Source of the DNA: Methylobacterium longum
GTDB taxonomy: Bacteria > Pseudomonadota > Alphaproteobacteria > Rhizobiales > Beijerinckiaceae
Length of the DNA: 33,401 nt
Assembly (NCBI RefSeq): GCF_022179385.1
Contig: NZ_BPQS01000054.1
Location: 1 to 33,401 of the forward strand
Direction of reading: 5' to 3'
Shown: positions 15,675 to 24,216 of the stretch, one piece after another
Layout of the letters: every line of letters begins with the position of its first letter
Position numbering within the stretch: the first letter of the stretch is position 1
Notes under the pieces: generated by a model
What the model was told of the DNA's origin: nothing
Databases searched by the model: none
Seen by the model: the letters and a program-made list of their open reading frames with translations, nothing else
Translations under genes and position numbers: made by a program

Positions 15675-16025
15675 TCACCCGCCGAGCCCCAGCCCGCGGC
15701 GGTCAGCGTTGCGCCAGCGTGCCGGATCTAGCGCCACCGCCGACAGGCCGAGCGTGTGGAAATCCTCCACGCCCTGCCGCATCGGCCGGAACGTCAACAA
15801 CGAGCCGAACAGGAATTATCACCTATCGCTCTGTTGGCCGCCTCGATGTAGAGCTTGTCGCCGGCTGCAAACGTGTACATGTCCGGCGAGACAAAGACGT
15901 TGTCGTTGCGGATGGCGACAGTGATCATGTCCGCGATATTCGGATAGAATCCATGGCAGCAGACCAGAGACATCTTCGGGCATGCGAGGCGATCCGCCCC
16001 GGATTGGAACGGCGATGTGGGTCGG
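15675..16025 (-). pseudogene. C-terminal remnant of an amidohydrolase (TIM-barrel, Amidohydro_2 type)
   Basis: On the minus strand the first frame reads MSLVCCHGFYPNIADMITVA then DNVFVSPDMYTFAAGDKLYI and EAANRAIGDN, matching the C-terminal half of Amidohydro_2 metal-dependent hydrolases (the HG-YPN and ...FGSSYPFRP region). After GDN at about 15819 one base is missing. The other frame then continues LFGSLLTFRPMRQGVEDFHT and LGLSAVALDPARWRNADR to a stop at 15675. The N-terminal half, including the metal-binding HxH, is gone: similarity ends at about 16025, where unrelated sequence begins. It is a 5'-truncated, frameshifted relic upstream of sorA on the same strand. Confidence 0.72.
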
Positions 16026-16097
16026 ATCAGATCCCAAAGCGCCCAAACTCCCACCGCACCCTTCCAGAGGCCGCCGTAAGACCGGTCCCTTGGGAGG

Positions 16098-16116
16098 TGT
16101 CCAGTCTTATCGGACA
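16098..16116. other. Short dyad TGTCC-N9-GGACA near a junction
   Basis: This small inverted repeat lies between the amidohydrolase remnant and the stop codon of the binding-protein gene, close to where the remnant's similarity ends. It could be a decayed mobile-element end or a weak hairpin. Nothing further supports either. Confidence 0.2.
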
Positions 16117-16149
16117 GGCTCTGATGAAGGGCACAGTTCATCCCCTTCC

Positions 16150-17370
16150 TCAATGAGCGGTGGCCTTCCCCACCAAGGGACAGTTCCCCTCCGCCAAAGG
16201 CCTAAAAGCCTGCTCTGCAGGAATCGTCGAGATCAACTTATAGTAGTCAAACCGATACTTCGACTCCGCTGGCGATTTAACCTGGAAGAGATAAATGTTA
16301 CGCATAACGCGTCCGTCTTCTCGAACCGAGCCGTTCTTAGTGAAGAAATCATTAATCGGCAATTCTTTCATTTTTTGGACAACCTTCGTGGCGTCGTCGG
16401 TACCAGATGCTTCAATGGCCTTTAAGTAGTGTGTCACTGCGCCGTAGACGCCAGCGTTAGGCATTGTGGGTACCTTGTTGACGCGTTCCAAGAACCTTTT
16501 CGTCCACGCCCGCGTCTCGTCACTCATATCCCAATAAAATGCGGCAGCTAGAAGTAGGCCCTTCGCATTCTGCAAGCCCATACTGTGAACATCAGAAATG
16601 TAGGTCAGAAGCCCGACGATCTGCTGATTCTGCGTGATGCCGAATTCGTTCGCCTGCTTGATAGAGTTAACGGTGTCGCCGCCAGCGTTGGCGAGGGCTA
16701 TCACCTTTGCACCCGAAGCTTGCGCCTGGAGCAGGAAGGAGGAGAAGTCCTGGGTATCCTGTGGGTGTCGGACGGCGCCAAGGACTTTTCCGCCGGCCGC
16801 CTTCACTACCGCCATGGCGTCACGCTCGAGCGCATGTCCGAAGGCATAGTCCGCGGTGATAAAGAACCAGGTGTCATCCCCACGCTTAAGCAGCGCGCCG
16901 CCGGTCGCGTGAGCGAGCGCGTAGCTATCGTATGTCCAATGCACGCTAACCGGGGAGCAAGCCTTTCCGGTCAGGTCGGACGAGCCCGAGGACGAGATGA
17001 GGAAGGCGCGGTTCTTCTCCCGGGTGATCTCTTGCACCGCAAAAGCGATTGACGAGACGGGCACGTCGACGATCGCGTCGACCTGCTCGCGATCGATCCA
17101 TCGGCGAGCAAGACTAGCGCCAATGTCAGTTTTGTTCTGGTGGTCGGCGGAAACGACTTCGATGCGCTTGCCGAGCACGGTCCCGCCGAAGTCCTCAACG
17201 GCCATCTGAGCGGCCGTAACGGAACCCACGCCGCTCAGGTCGGAATAAAGGCCGCTCATGTCTGCGAGCACACCAATTTTAACTAAATCGTCCGAGATCT
17301 GCGCGGATGCGTTCGTCGCCAGCATGGTGCAGGTCACCACTGCGAGAAATCTGCATTTCCAGTTTTTCAA
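16150..17370 (-). CDS. Periplasmic branched-chain-amino-acid-type binding protein (orphan SBP 1)
   Basis: This is a 406-residue ABC-type substrate-binding protein of the Peripla_BP_6/LivJ-like group, with signal peptide (cleavage after NASA) and the family core KIGVLADMSGLYSDLSG, SADHQNKTDIGASLARRW, SSSGSSDLTGKACSP, ADYAFGHALERDA and the C-terminal YLFQVKSPAESK...CPLVGK. The TTG at 17370 is chosen because AGGAGG lies six bases before it, whereas ATG 17412 has none; the TTG start gives exactly the length of the paralogue at 28397. No permease or ATPase genes accompany it, so it is an orphan that may borrow a transporter or act in sensing. Codon use is clearly less GC-rich than in the paralogue, suggesting recent acquisition. 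The ligand is unknown. Confidence 0.88.
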   Translation of the reverse strand: MKNWKCRFLAVVTCTMLATNASAQISDDLVKIGVLADMSGLYSDLSGVGSVTAAQMAVEDFGGTVLGKRIEVVSADHQNKTDIGASLARRWIDREQVDAIVDVPVSSIAFAVQEITREKNRAFLISSSGSSDLTGKACSPVSVHWTYDSYALAHATGGALLKRGDDTWFFITADYAFGHALERDAMAVVKAAGGKVLGAVRHPQDTQDFSSFLLQAQASGAKVIALANAGGDTVNSIKQANEFGITQNQQIVGLLTYISDVHSMGLQNAKGLLLAAAFYWDMSDETRAWTKRFLERVNKVPTMPNAGVYGAVTHYLKAIEASGTDDATKVVQKMKELPINDFFTKNGSVREDGRVMRNIYLFQVKSPAESKYRFDYYKLISTIPAEQAFRPLAEGNCPLVGKATAH

Positions 17371-18192
17371 GGCGTTCCTCCTGCCCGATTTTATTGAAGT
17401 ATCGACGTTCATCGTGCAGCTTGTGTGGGCAAGCCCTATAATCTGCCGATTGAATTTTTCAGATTAGATGAGGGGAAAACGTCCGCTCGTCTCAGCATCT
17501 GAAGCTAAACACAAAGCGTATAATAAGGCTCCCCGGTTCATTTGACGAACTCTCTCCGGCAGCCTGTCTCGATGTTACTTCGTTAAGGATTTCTATAACT
17601 GAAGTGTGCAGTAAGGAAAGGGTGTTGCCCGCTTTCTTTGCGATCCCACATTTTCAGAATGATTGGCTTACAACCACAGCGGTGCTTTTGGGTGGACACG
17701 AAACAAACATTCCAAGCGTAAATCCATAAGTTGAGCCAGCAAGCACAAGCTGACTGATGCACTCTCTTTGTGAATCCTCTTAGGATCCTGCTCTACCGCG
17801 ATGAACTAAGCTGACTCGTGAGCACCCATTGGAAGGTGCACCTTTAGTTTATCTTGAATGCTTAAGTCTGATTGGCCAAGTTCGCCATGGACCCTGTGCG
17901 CGGAATTAAAAATATGGGAACTTCTTGGCATCTGAAGAGGCCGAGCCGCCATCGATACGGAATTTTCCGAACATTCCAGATTTCCATTAGAGATTGTGCC
18001 CCAGGGTTGATCGTACATCCTAGCCTCATTCCGCGAATATAGGCAAGTTAATATTCGCTCATACCCGATTACTCCGGCGTCTGGCAAAATTGCCTCTTAA
18101 ACTTAGTGTTCGACAGCGAAGAGGTAGGCGTCAGGCTTGCGCCAAGAGCGGGTTTATGGAGCGCCGTGGATAGGCAAGATAAACTCGGCAGT
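17371..18192. other. AT-richer intergenic region without a supportable gene
   Basis: About 820 bp lie between the binding protein (its promoter side) and the end of the MFS gene, both on the minus strand. Composition is clearly lower in GC than the rest of the window. The best reading frame (minus strand 17806-18087, 93 codons) lacks a ribosome site and any familiar motif, so I do not call it. The region presumably holds the binding-protein promoter and leader. Confidence 0.5.
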
Positions 18193-19380
18193 TCACTCGA
18201 GCCATCTGACCATCCCAACAGCAACTAAAGAGCAAGCTAATCCAAATGCAAAAAGTTGGTTATGGGAGCCGGTATGAGCGAAAACAAATGCCAGGGCGAG
18301 GGAACTCACCGCCTGGAAGATGGCAAAGCTGGCTGTCGCGTACTGCCAGATGATTCCTGCAGTCTCATCTGCGATCTCGCGTGCCCGGCTAAGTGCCACA
18401 GCCGTTGCCCCGATTCCTCCAAATCCTCCTAAGAATGCACCAAGAAGCAGGCAGAAGGACGGAGGCGCTAGTACGAGCGCGACTGCGAACGCTTGGAGGG
18501 CGAGCCACATCTGGATGCTTCTTGCGCCGCCCCAGCGATCGACTGCGCGCCCGGCCATGAGAGTTCCCGAAAGGGCACCGAGGCCAAAGAGCAGCAATGC
18601 GAAACCAGCGAAGCTGAACGTGTGACCTTGGCCTCGCACTGCCAGATCTGCGAGATAGAGCATGTGTGGAACCATGCCGGCGCCCGCTACTCCGTAAGCT
18701 ACTATCAGAACGATCGCGCTGCTGACGTTAGCCCTCTCCGATGATTCGAGAATTTGAGCCTGCGGCCAAGCTGGCCGAGCGAACGCCCAAAGACCAACTG
18801 TGCAGACTGCAAGGACAATCCAAGTGACCGGTAGTCCCCATTCGAGGAGCGGCGGGATCGCGAGCGCCGTGACAATGATGCCGCTCCCGACGCCTGCTAT
18901 GACAATCCCACCTGCGGTTCCGCGTTGGGCCGGTTCCACGATGGCCTGCACCGCTGGACCAGCAAGGGACATAAGGACACCGCCGGAAACTCCGGCGGCG
19001 CTACGCCAGACCGCCAACCAAAACACGCCGCCGTTCCAGCTGCAGGCAAAGAAGGAAAGCGCTGTCAGCAACATGCCGCAGTCGAGTGATCGCGGGACAC
19101 TGATGCGCTTCGCTAAAAGTCGGCCGCCAGACACTCCGATGAGATAGCCCACCAAGTTGAGAGCGCCCAGCAGACCTGCGCCGCCTCCATCCAGCCACTG
19201 AGCTGTGACCATGGCGGGGAACAATGTCAGGTAGGCAAAGCGGGCAAAGCCTACCCCAACAAGCGTCGCTGAGGCGCCGGAGAGAGCAGGGCGAATAAAC
19301 CGAACTCCAACGGTACTGGGTGGCCCGGAAGGAGAGCAATGGCTCGGGTTGGCGTGCCGCTTCAAAGGATGCCTTCTCAC
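18193..19380 (-). CDS. YbfB/YjiJ-type MFS permease
   Basis: This 395-residue major facilitator with 12 hydrophobic helices resembles the YbfB/YjiJ branch. Diagnostic stretches are VGVGFARFAYLTLFPAMV in helix 1, LNLVGYLIGVSGGRLLAKR, and WRSAAGVSGGVLMSLAGPAV. The annotated start is a GTG at 19380. A TTG at 19365 with AAGG five bases upstream would remove five residues and is equally possible; about 25 polar residues precede helix 1 either way. It lies in the same orientation as the monooxygenase/CoA-transferase genes and probably imports their substrate or exports a product. Substrate unknown. Confidence 0.82.
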   Translation of the reverse strand: MRRHPLKRHANPSHCSPSGPPSTVGVRFIRPALSGASATLVGVGFARFAYLTLFPAMVTAQWLDGGGAGLLGALNLVGYLIGVSGGRLLAKRISVPRSLDCGMLLTALSFFACSWNGGVFWLAVWRSAAGVSGGVLMSLAGPAVQAIVEPAQRGTAGGIVIAGVGSGIIVTALAIPPLLEWGLPVTWIVLAVCTVGLWAFARPAWPQAQILESSERANVSSAIVLIVAYGVAGAGMVPHMLYLADLAVRGQGHTFSFAGFALLLFGLGALSGTLMAGRAVDRWGGARSIQMWLALQAFAVALVLAPPSFCLLLGAFLGGFGGIGATAVALSRAREIADETAGIIWQYATASFAIFQAVSSLALAFVFAHTGSHNQLFAFGLACSLVAVGMVRWLE

Positions 19381-19423
19381 CGAGTGAGACGTTACGCTTC
19401 TTCTTTTCTCCCGACGGCCGCTC

Positions 19424-19636
19424 CTAACGGAAGCCGAGCTTCACGTTTATCCGGAATTCACTGGGCGAGTGGTCGCGTTCGGAATGCCCGCTACTTTTGA
19501 TGACCTCACACCACTTAAGGTAGTGGATTGTTTGTGACGCGGACGCGGTCGTGTATCGGATCGCGTCATTCATGCAGAGGAGTGATAAGCGATGAACTTC
19601 GGCCGCGAGGTAAATGTGGCTCGTCATGGCCTCCAT
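19424..19636 (-). CDS. Possible small hypothetical protein, 70 residues
   Basis: A 70-codon frame begins MEAMTSHIYLAAEVHRLSLL, between the flavin reductase stop (19674) and the MFS start (19380). Third positions are about two thirds G/C and there is no membrane segment. The ATG at 19636 lacks a good ribosome site; the second ATG at 19627 has GGAGG too close. No family is recognised. It may be only an open frame in a 290-bp gap. Confidence 0.28.
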   Translation of the reverse strand: MEAMTSHIYLAAEVHRLSLLCMNDAIRYTTASASQTIHYLKWCEVIKSSGHSERDHSPSEFRINVKLGFR

Positions 19637-19673
19637 TGTTTTCGCATACTAAAGGAGATAGCAGAGCTGCGCG

Positions 19674-20849
19674 TCAAGAACACGCCTTCCCTCCAATAGC
19701 CTGGGTGGTGTCAGCGGCAGTTTGAATTAACCGACTGGTAATAACCTCAACTTTGTCACTCGAAACCTCCCCTTCTGGGCCCCAGATAGTAATGCCCAAG
19801 ACAATTTTTCCAGATTCATCAAAAACTGGGGCTTGAGCGAAGTGAAACTCGTAGTTTTGGCCGGATTTTAGCTGTTCCGGATTGTAACTGACCGCGGCAT
19901 CGGCGAGCAGCTTGCGAAGTTCCTTCTCAGTTACCGCGGCATCGCCGATGCTGGTCAGGAAGGCCGCGCGCTCCCACTTGAGGCTCACCTCGTGTCCGAA
20001 ACCGGCAGCGCAGCCACGCGAGCGGATATTCTTAATCATCTGCACGCACGACTGACGGTCTAGACGGAATTCGCCTCCGCAATGGGAGAGCCACTCTGAC
20101 TGCTCGTCCGGGGTCCCCCAAGCCGCGAAAACGCCGCCGACCGGCGGCATAAACGGCAGCCGCTGGCCGACACGCGTTGGGAAGTCTACTGTACGGGATC
20201 GGCCAAATGAACCGACAAGAATAATTTCGTCCTTCACGCGAGCGACTGCAGTCACCTCCGTGTCGAACTCGCTAGCTAACCGCTCAAGCGAGGACCGGAT
20301 GCGATCAAGCAACCTCAACTTGTCGAGGATCTCTACCTCGCCACTGATCATCGACTGTGCGGTGAACGTGCCGTAGCCACCACGGTAGAAAAGAAGCGGC
20401 GTAGCTGCCGCGCCGAGGTCTAGATCCAAGACCCGGCCCAGCACGATCAGATGATCACCAGCTTCGTATTCAGTCTCCTTCACACATTCAATCTGCGCAA
20501 TGGCGCCGGCGATCACCGGATTGCCAAGCTCGGACCGGCTCCAACCGATGTCAGCGAATTTATCAGGCCGCTTCGATGCAAGATCACGACAGACGTCCAA
20601 CTGGTGTGCGCCGAGAACGTTCACGCAAAAACGGTCGATCTGCTGCAGCTTTTGCCAGCTGGACGATTTCTTATCCGGCATGAAGGAGATCAGCGGCGGA
20701 TTGAGCGAAGCCGAGCCGAAACTTCCGACGACCATTCCAACTGGGGCACCATCCGCGCCGCAAGCTGTAATTACCGCGACGCCGGTGGGGTACTGCCCGA
20801 GGACCTCACGAAAGCGACTGGCCGAGATGGCCGAGGACGACGGTTCCAT
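19674..20849 (-). CDS. Flavin reductase fused to an IclR-like effector domain
   Basis: This 391-residue two-domain protein has an N-terminal flavin-reductase-like FMN-binding split barrel (about 10-165; FREVLGQYPTGVAVITACGA, PPLISFMPDKKSSSW, FCVNVLGAHQ, GDHLIVLGRVLDL). Enzymes of this group supply reduced FMN to two-component monooxygenases. Residues about 175-385 resemble the ligand-binding domain of IclR regulators (VGSFGRSRTVDFPTRVGQRL, a Gly-rich LPFMPPVGGVFAAWG, and VLGITIWGP near the end), but there is no helix-turn-helix. The natural partner is the RutA-like monooxygenase three genes upstream. The IclR-like part may let a substrate or product tune reductase activity; that is inference. 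The start at 20849 sits at the usual position before the split barrel. Confidence 0.83.
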   Translation of the reverse strand: MEPSSSAISASRFREVLGQYPTGVAVITACGADGAPVGMVVGSFGSASLNPPLISFMPDKKSSSWQKLQQIDRFCVNVLGAHQLDVCRDLASKRPDKFADIGWSRSELGNPVIAGAIAQIECVKETEYEAGDHLIVLGRVLDLDLGAAATPLLFYRGGYGTFTAQSMISGEVEILDKLRLLDRIRSSLERLASEFDTEVTAVARVKDEIILVGSFGRSRTVDFPTRVGQRLPFMPPVGGVFAAWGTPDEQSEWLSHCGGEFRLDRQSCVQMIKNIRSRGCAAGFGHEVSLKWERAAFLTSIGDAAVTEKELRKLLADAAVSYNPEQLKSGQNYEFHFAQAPVFDESGKIVLGITIWGPEGEVSSDKVEVITSRLIQTAADTTQAIGGKACS

Positions 20850-21026
20850 CTTGCTCCCTTTCGAGGGTTGAGAGCGGCAAGTCTGACGACGATGAGATTG
20901 CCGGCGACGAGTTACCTGACTTGGCTTTAGGATCGAGCCGAGTAAGAGGTGGCTGAATGGCTGTGATCGTGGGAAGTCGGCAGGCCAGATTGGACGAACA
21001 AGAGCCGACAGTAGTCGATGTTCGCT

Positions 21027-21776
21027 TCAATTTTTGCGACTTTCAGCAGCGGCGGCGCGATAGACAGCGATCCGTCCGTGAATGCCCGGCTGTGCGGCCG
21101 AACGCGCGAGACTGGCTAAATCTCTGTCGTCTGCGATTTGATCCTGCCGAATGTTGGCGAGCAGATCGCTCATCGCCGAAGAGCTGAGGTCCTCGATGCT
21201 TGTCCTTACTGTCGTAATGATGCTGTCCCAAGACTCACGTTCTTCGAGGTGGGTCAGGAGGCCCACCTCCCGTGCTTCAACTCCAGCGAGTGTCGAGTTC
21301 GCAAGTAGGATTTCGCGCGCCTTCTGCTCCCCAAGAAGGCACCCGAGCCTGCGAGTGCCGAGTGCGATGCCGAAGCGGTAGCCGGGGAAGCGGAAGCGGC
21401 AGCCGGGAGCACCGATCCGATAAGTAGACGCGGCCACCAGGTCCGCGCCTGCGCCAAAAACAGCCCCATGCGAACAAGCTATCGTCACGAAGGGAGCGCG
21501 CCAGAGCAGTTGGAGCATCTGCTCGATTCGGACGAAGCGCAGAAGCAGGTCCCCCTCTGACAGATCGTCCACGCCTGTAAAATCGAAGCCGCCGCAGAAA
21601 TTCTTCCCGTTCGCATCAAGCACCACGAGGCGGGCGCCTATTTCCGCCGCCTCCTGGAGAGCCGACAGCAACACGTTGCAAAGCGTGTCATCGACCGCGT
21701 TTGCTTGATCGGGCCGATTAAGCGTCAGGCGTAAGCCGCAGGCTCCGAGATTGCTGACGACGACCGGACTGTTCAT
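21027..21776 (-). CDS. Crotonase-fold protein lacking hydratase glutamates
   Basis: This is a 249-residue member of the enoyl-CoA hydratase/isomerase (crotonase) superfamily. The NRPDQANAVDD start, CGGFDFTGVDD oxyanion loop and HGAVFGAGADLVAASTYRIG fit the family. Aligned without gaps to rat mitochondrial hydratase, the two catalytic glutamates (Glu144, Glu164) correspond to Asp112 and Gly132, so ordinary hydratase chemistry is unlikely. The superfamily also includes isomerases, hydrolases, decarboxylases and C-C lyases that use other residues. Its start overlaps the CoA-transferase stop (TGATG), so it acts on the CoA ester that enzyme makes. The true reaction is unknown. Confidence 0.85.
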   Translation of the reverse strand: MNSPVVVSNLGACGLRLTLNRPDQANAVDDTLCNVLLSALQEAAEIGARLVVLDANGKNFCGGFDFTGVDDLSEGDLLLRFVRIEQMLQLLWRAPFVTIACSHGAVFGAGADLVAASTYRIGAPGCRFRFPGYRFGIALGTRRLGCLLGEQKAREILLANSTLAGVEAREVGLLTHLEERESWDSIITTVRTSIEDLSSSAMSDLLANIRQDQIADDRDLASLARSAAQPGIHGRIAVYRAAAAESRKN

Positions 21777-22963
21777 CAGTCACTCTCCTTGATCCAATCG
21801 CGCGCGACCTCCTTCGTGTGTTCCCCTAAGGTCGGTGGTGGCCGATCAATTTTGAATTCGAAATCGCTGATTGCGATGGGAAAGCCGACGGTCGTCGTGC
21901 GGACGCCATTGGGCAGCGTGAGGTTGTGGAGCAAGCCCATGGCTTCGACATGCGGATCAGCCAGGATCGAATCGAAGCTGTTGACCGGAGCGCAGGGGAT
22001 ACCCTGAGCATCGAGTTCCGTGAGCCAGTGTGCGCGGGGCTTGGTGATGAAGATCGGCTGCACGAGATCGAATAGCTCGGCCTGATGGCGGGCGCGCAAC
22101 TCTTGAGTCTCGAACCGCGGATCCGCAGTGAATTCCTCCCTCCCCACGACGTTGCAGAACTTTCGCCAAAGCTCCTGGTTACCCGCTGCGACGACGAATG
22201 GGGCATCCTCTGCGTCGAAGCCCCGGTAAGGAGCGTTTCGCGGGTGTGCCGAGCCGAGGCGGCGTGGAACGGCACCCGTGCCGAAGTACTCGCTTGTCTG
22301 GAGTGCGGAGATCCCCAGGAGACTGCCTAGCATCGAGCAGTCAATAAAGGCGCCCTTGCCCGTCCCCGCTACCTGTCGCAGTACCGCCGAGATGCAGTAT
22401 GCAGCATAGAGACCGGCGCAGAAGTCCCCGACAGGAACGCCGCACTTGACAGGCGAGCCATCGGGTTCGCCTGTCACGCTCATCAGGCCGCTGATGGCTT
22501 GGACGGTAACGTCGAAGGCTCCCTTCTTTGCATAGGGGCCAACCTGGCCATAACCGGAGATCGAGCAGTACACGATCCGGGGGTTCACCTCGGCTACGGC
22601 TTCATAGCCGAGGCCCAAACGCTTCAGGACGCCCGGCCGGAAGTTCTCGATGATGACGTCGGCCGCCCGGCAGAGCTCCTGAAGATGGGCGACTTCAGCT
22701 GGGGCCTTGAGATCGACAGTGATGCTGCGCTTATTGCGATTCAGTGAGGCGAAGTTGCCGCTGAAGCGGCCGACGTGCTCAGGCCCCTCCGGCGCCATCA
22801 GCGGCGGCCACTCACGCATACCGTCGCCGCCGTCCGGCCGCTCGACCTTCACCACGTCGGCACCGAGGTCGGCCAAGAGCATGCCGACGTAAGGACCGGC
22901 TGCAATCTGGCCGAACTCAAGGACACGTAGACCGGAAAGGGGTCCGTTGCTCGTACCGTTCAT
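21776..22963 (-). CDS. Class III (CaiB/BaiF) CoA-transferase
   Basis: This 395-residue family III CoA-transferase moves CoA from a donor ester to a carboxylic acid. Typical segments are LSGLRVLEFGQIAAGPYVGM at the N-terminus, LGADVVKVERPDGGDGMR, SLNRNKRSITVDLK, DVIIENFRPGVLKRLGL, and SISGYGQVGPYAKKGAFD. Asp180 in VGDFCAG aligns with the catalytic aspartate that forms the acyl anhydride in Frc-like enzymes. The start at 22963 overlaps the monooxygenase stop by four bases (ATGA), and its own stop overlaps the crotonase start by one. It most likely activates the monooxygenase product or the imported acid. AcuN-type acrylate CoA-transferases belong to the same class, but resemblance alone does not make this one acrylate-specific. 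Confidence 0.9.
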   Translation of the reverse strand: MNGTSNGPLSGLRVLEFGQIAAGPYVGMLLADLGADVVKVERPDGGDGMREWPPLMAPEGPEHVGRFSGNFASLNRNKRSITVDLKAPAEVAHLQELCRAADVIIENFRPGVLKRLGLGYEAVAEVNPRIVYCSISGYGQVGPYAKKGAFDVTVQAISGLMSVTGEPDGSPVKCGVPVGDFCAGLYAAYCISAVLRQVAGTGKGAFIDCSMLGSLLGISALQTSEYFGTGAVPRRLGSAHPRNAPYRGFDAEDAPFVVAAGNQELWRKFCNVVGREEFTADPRFETQELRARHQAELFDLVQPIFITKPRAHWLTELDAQGIPCAPVNSFDSILADPHVEAMGLLHNLTLPNGVRTTTVGFPIAISDFEFKIDRPPPTLGEHTKEVARDWIKESD

Positions 22964-24135
22964 GCCCGGAGCCCTGCCTGCTTCATCAGGGGAATGACGG
23001 ATTCGCCGAAATACGCAAGGTCCGGCAAATAGTCGAAGAAGTTCACCTGCACGCCGTCGCAGCCGGCCGCTTGCAGCTTCACGAAGCCTTCGACGATTTG
23101 TTCGGGCGTTCCAACGAGGTGGACGTTCCCGCCGATTACCCACTGGGCGCGGCTGTGTCCGCGCCAGGACTTGGTGTCCCCACCCACGAAGGTTTGCACG
23201 AAATTGTCGGCCGCGACGGGGTCCTCGTGTTCGAGGATGCGGCGGTAGGCCTCCTGCGCTTCCTTCTCGGTCGGGCGGCAGATCACGTGTGGGTTGATAA
23301 TCGTCTTGACCTGCCGACCATAGGAGGCGGCGAGGTCCTTGATGCGGGAGTTAACCGGCGGCAGGGTCTCATAGGCCTTGGCCGGCTCGGCGCCACCGGG
23401 GCTCGTGATAAAGATCAGGTCCGAGTGTTTCGCCGCGTAGGCCAGCCCGGCGCCGGACGAGGCCGCGTTGACCAGGAAGGGGCGGCGGGCCCCTGGGCGC
23501 GGCGCCAGGAAGGCCTTCTCGGTCTTCCACCAGCGCCCATTGAAGGTCAGGTTCTCATCTTCCGCCCAGAGGCGTTCCAGGAGCGTCGTGAACTCGTCTG
23601 CCATGTCGTAGCGCAGGTCGTGCTCGATCATGTCTAGGCCGAACATGCGGTACTCGCTTGGCTTGTAGCCGGTCACGACATTCACGCCCCATCGACCGCC
23701 ACTAATGTGGTCGAGAGCGGCGCCGAACTTCGCAAGGTGCAGCGGGTGCCAAGCGTAGAGGATGTGGACCGTGTTGATGAGCACGATCTTCTTCGTCATC
23801 GCCGCCAGCGCGGTGTTGACGATGATCGGGTCGAGTTCGTGCTCGCGGAAGCGCATCTCGCCACCATATCCGCCCTTGCTCATCCATTGCGCAAGGCCGA
23901 AGGCTAGATCAAAACCCAACTCCTCCGCCTTAAGAGTGCATTTCGATAGATAATCGAAAGTCCAAGAGGTCGTCCGAGGGGCACGAGATGGGCTCCATGC
24001 ACCTTCCTGCATTGGCAGAAAGAGGCCGAGAACGAGTTTGTTCTTGGGAATTCTATCAAGCGGCGAGCTCGTCTCGACATGGGCGCCAGATTCTTCGCGT
24101 GCCGAGCTGTTCAGTGTGGCAGCGTCGTCCGACAT
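22960..24135 (-). CDS. RutA-like FMN-dependent monooxygenase (LLM class)
   Basis: This is a 391-residue luciferase-like flavin monooxygenase. The closest pattern I recall is RutA, the pyrimidine-ring-opening oxygenase: GGYGGEMRFREHELDP, HISGGRWGVNVVTGYKPSEY and the ending VQVNFFDYLPDLAYFGESVI all have direct RutA counterparts. Members also include sulfone, dimethyl sulfide, nitrilotriacetate and chlorobenzene oxygenases. They need FMNH2 from a separate reductase, here probably the fused protein at 19674. A charged N-terminal extension of about 30 residues precedes the barrel. It is the first intact gene of the coupled operon with the CoA-transferase and the crotonase. The ribosome site (GGAATT) is weak. 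No other rut genes are present, so uracil use is unlikely. Confidence 0.88.
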   Translation of the reverse strand: MSDDAATLNSSAREESGAHVETSSPLDRIPKNKLVLGLFLPMQEGAWSPSRAPRTTSWTFDYLSKCTLKAEELGFDLAFGLAQWMSKGGYGGEMRFREHELDPIIVNTALAAMTKKIVLINTVHILYAWHPLHLAKFGAALDHISGGRWGVNVVTGYKPSEYRMFGLDMIEHDLRYDMADEFTTLLERLWAEDENLTFNGRWWKTEKAFLAPRPGARRPFLVNAASSGAGLAYAAKHSDLIFITSPGGAEPAKAYETLPPVNSRIKDLAASYGRQVKTIINPHVICRPTEKEAQEAYRRILEHEDPVAADNFVQTFVGGDTKSWRGHSRAQWVIGGNVHLVGTPEQIVEGFVKLQAAGCDGVQVNFFDYLPDLAYFGESVIPLMKQAGLRA

Positions 24136-24216
24136 GATCTGAATTCCAATCTGCGAATGGGCTCATTAGGAAATGACTGAAAGCGATAGGCTGATGACTG
24201 GATCACCTGCGGCGGA

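Noticed and set aside
17806..18087. 93-codon minus-strand frame in the AT-richer gap
   Set aside because: No ribosome site, no recognisable domain, mixed codon use; likely chance.
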